From contig JAHQVJ010000113.1 in NCBI GenBank assembly GCA_019634415.1, positions 1-38,861 of the forward strand: DNA of 38,861 bases. The letters run 5' to 3'. The position numbers were made by a program, and so were the translations under genes. Positions 37,364 to 38,861 of this stretch are shown here, in pieces. The DNA is from Myxococcales bacterium. GTDB lineage: Bacteria; Myxococcota_A; UBA796; GCA-2862545. How positions within the stretch are numbered: the first letter of the stretch is position 1; each line of letters opens with the position of its first letter. A model generated the notes under the pieces. The model saw only the letters and a program-made list of their open reading frames with translations, was not told the DNA's origin and made no database searches.

Positions 37364-38620
37364 GTGCGTAGATTCACGATCTTTGCAGCTCTGTTCGCGA
37401 GTGGTCTGTTCATCTCCGAGCCAGCGTTCGCCGACCCGAAGGACGACGCTCGACGGCACTTTGCCGCGGGCCTCAAGGCCGCCGAGTCCGGCAACTACGA
37501 GATCGCACTGCAGCGGTTCCTGGCGGCTCAGGAGGCGTTTCCCCACCCCGCCACGCTCTACAACATCGCGAAGTCCTACACCGACCTCGACGATCTGCCG
37601 AACGCGCTGACGTACTACCGCCTGTTCCGCGACGCTGCACCGGAGCGGGCAGACGACGTGGACCCCATCATCGCGGTGCTCGAGGCTCGTCTGGGGGCCG
37701 ATCGGGCCGGTCCAGGAACACCTGCCGAGTCCACCGGAGGCGGCCGTGTCGCCGTGGCTGGACCCACCACCGAGGAGCTGGCGCGGCTGCAGACCATCGC
37801 CCAGGAGCTCGAGGCACTCACCGAAGCACTACAGACTCGCACGGTCGAGGAGGCGACGGCCCCCGATCCGACCACCATCACCGAGGGCACCGGCGCCGAG
37901 GGCACGGCCGAGGAGACGGACCTGGGGGGCATCCCCGAGGCCGGGTTCCTCGAGGACGCCTACCAGCGCATCGTCGTCACCGCATCGCGCGTGGGTCAGG
38001 AGCCCCTGGACTCTCCGTCCACCGTCAGCATCCTGACCGCCGACGACATCCGGCTGTCGGGGGCGCTCAACGTGCCCGATCTGCTGCGACGCGTCGCGGG
38101 CGTCGACGTGATGGCCATGTCGTCGTCCGCCCCCGACGTCTCCATCCGTGGCTTCAACAACAAGCTCAACAACAAGGTGCTGATCCTCATCGACGGACGC
38201 AGCACCTACCTGGACTTCCTCGGTGCCACCGTGTGGCAGTCCTTCCCCCTGATCCTCGAAGAGATCGAGCGGATCGAGGTCATCCGGGGTCCCGGCTCCG
38301 CCGTCTACGGCGCCAACGCCGTGACGGGCGTGATCAACATCATCACGCGCACCCCGGGTGAGGGGGAGCAGGTCGTCCGCTTCGATGCAGGCACCCCCGG
38401 CATCGGGCGCGCGTCGGCGGTGGCCACGGGTCGCGTCGGCGAGACCGCCTACCGCCTGGCCGCCGGCTACGAGCAGCACGCGCGCTGGGCCAAGGAGTTC
38501 GACCCCACGAACAATCCGAACTCCGGCGTGGTCCTGCGATCGAAGAACCCGAACGTGGGGCTCGACGCGCTCCGCTTCAACGCCCGCATCGACCGCACGA
38601 ACAGGTCCCCACGCAGGTAG
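37364..38620 (+). CDS. TonB-dependent receptor with N-terminal TPR-like domain, broken by a fold-back
   Basis: The GTG start has TTGGAG 6 bases upstream. A signal peptide (1-23, ending EPAFA) is followed by a TPR-like region (24-110, GNYEIALQRFLAAQEAFP), a Glu/Thr-rich linker with a short coiled segment, a TonB box-like VVTASR near 210, and a plug domain to about 330 (VSIRGFNN, VLILIDGRS, EVIRGPGSAVYGANAVTGVINIIT). Early barrel strands follow. Such receptors import siderophores, vitamins or glycans across the outer membrane. The frame ends at 38620 after NRSPRR, far short of a barrel. Bases after 38598 are reverse-complemented; read on the other strand, 38728-38599 continues the receptor for 43 more residues (ISEDVGVSLSAG...). 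Genuine sequence is therefore at least 455 residues. Confidence 0.9.
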   Translation: MRRFTIFAALFASGLFISEPAFADPKDDARRHFAAGLKAAESGNYEIALQRFLAAQEAFPHPATLYNIAKSYTDLDDLPNALTYYRLFRDAAPERADDVDPIIAVLEARLGADRAGPGTPAESTGGGRVAVAGPTTEELARLQTIAQELEALTEALQTRTVEEATAPDPTTITEGTGAEGTAEETDLGGIPEAGFLEDAYQRIVVTASRVGQEPLDSPSTVSILTADDIRLSGALNVPDLLRRVAGVDVMAMSSSAPDVSIRGFNNKLNNKVLILIDGRSTYLDFLGATVWQSFPLILEEIERIEVIRGPGSAVYGANAVTGVINIITRTPGEGEQVVRFDAGTPGIGRASAVATGRVGETAYRLAAGYEQHARWAKEFDPTNNPNSGVVLRSKNPNVGLDALRFNARIDRTNRSPRR

Positions 38621-38861
38621 GTGTGGTCCATGTCGTTGTGGTAGTTGCCCAGGGCGCCGGTGGCGTAGAACTCGGTCTGTGTGTCGGTGAGTCCGGCCGA
38701 CAAGCTCACGCCTACGTCTTCGCTGATGGTGCGGTCGATGCGGGCGTTGAAGCGGAGCGCGTCGAGCCCCACGTTCGGGTTCTTCGATCGCAGGACCACG
38801 CCGGAGTTCGGATTGTTCGTGGGGTCGAACTCCTTGGCCCAGCGCGCGTGCTGCTCGTAGC
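38466..38861. repeat. 133-bp perfect inverted repeat (fold-back) at the right edge
   Basis: Bases 38466-38598 reappear as their reverse complement at 38729-38861, separated by 130 bases. The right arm ends exactly at the window edge, so the repeat may be longer. Both arms encode the same receptor segment, and the 130-base centre continues the receptor frame only when reversed. The arrangement is A + rc(A+B), the form produced by a fold-back chimera in amplification or assembly. Confidence 0.9.

Noticed and set aside
38599..38728. Invertible DNA segment controlling receptor phase variation
   Set aside because: Neither orientation yields an intact receptor because the second arm is antisense to coding in both, and the right arm ends at the window edge as expected of a chimera.
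38467..38799. Minus-strand open frame of 110 residues at the right edge
   Set aside because: Its first part is the receptor sequence copied by the inverted repeat, the middle is true receptor continuation, and the end is antisense of the first arm. It is not a separate gene.
1..38861. tRNA, rRNA, CRISPR arrays, insertion sequences or integrases
   Set aside because: I saw no cloverleaf-like intergenic block, no spaced direct repeats and no transposase or integrase motifs; nearly all bases are in assigned genes.

Overview
The window is very GC-rich, densely packed, bacterial chromosomal sequence with no sign of phage, IS elements, CRISPR or RNA genes. The gene set points to an aerobic Gram-negative, most likely a myxobacterium-like (Myxococcota) lineage. 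It contains two Hanks-type Ser/Thr kinases, several lipoproteins, outer-membrane proteins (a probable beta-barrel and a TonB-dependent receptor), a MopE-like calcium-binding lipoprotein, an eukaryote-like ketosphinganine reductase and an A-type heme-copper oxidase cluster. The lineage is inference from gene content, not from a marker gene. No gap between genes exceeds about 130 bases.

Layout. (1) 1-2525 (+): end of a probable outer-membrane barrel protein, a lipoprotein alkylsulfatase and a tiny cysteine-rich lipoprotein. (2) 10178-2518 (-): a zinc-ribbon protein, then a 924-residue TPR / acyl-adenylate ligase / SGNH / carrier-protein fusion, an exported von Willebrand A protein, an exported C-x7-C repeat protein and an IMPACT/YigZ protein. 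The last three overlap by start-stop coupling. (3) 10275-10895 (+): a glutathione S-transferase-like protein. (4) 19218-10900 (-): a complete cytochrome c oxidase locus, read as heme A synthase, heme O synthase, monoheme cytochrome c lipoprotein, DUF420 protein, a hairpin, diheme cytochrome c lipoprotein, a 34-residue membrane peptide, subunit II, subunit I, subunit III, subunit IV, a second subunit III-like protein and a small membrane protein. (5) 19300-20181 (-) a MopE-like lipoprotein, diverging from ilvE (+) across two small hairpins. (6) 21207-22097 (-) an RNase Z-like hydrolase. (7) 22128-29330 (+): HtrA protease, Rossmann protein, soluble Ser/Thr kinase, permuted aconitase and exonuclease III. 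(8) 29317-35748: YjbQ, a repeat-rich two-helix membrane protein, a Tgs1-like methyltransferase, ketosphinganine reductase, a DUF1963-like protein and an RlmL-like rRNA methyltransferase. (9) 35827-38861 (+): a transmembrane Ser/Thr kinase and a TonB-dependent receptor, broken at the right edge by a fold-back inverted repeat.

How the genes work together. The oxidase locus is close to self-sufficient: it makes heme O and heme A, supplies two membrane-anchored cytochromes c as electron donors, and encodes the core and small subunits. Sco/CtaG-type copper chaperones are not in view. Cysteine-rich and calcium-binding exported proteins elsewhere suggest heavy investment in the cell envelope. The most unusual gene is the TPR-ligase-SGNH-carrier fusion. 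It holds in one chain the activities of an acyl-activation, carrier and acyl-transfer/hydrolysis pathway, and sits upstream of two exported proteins of unknown role. The last 396 bases should be treated as a probable assembly or amplification artefact.
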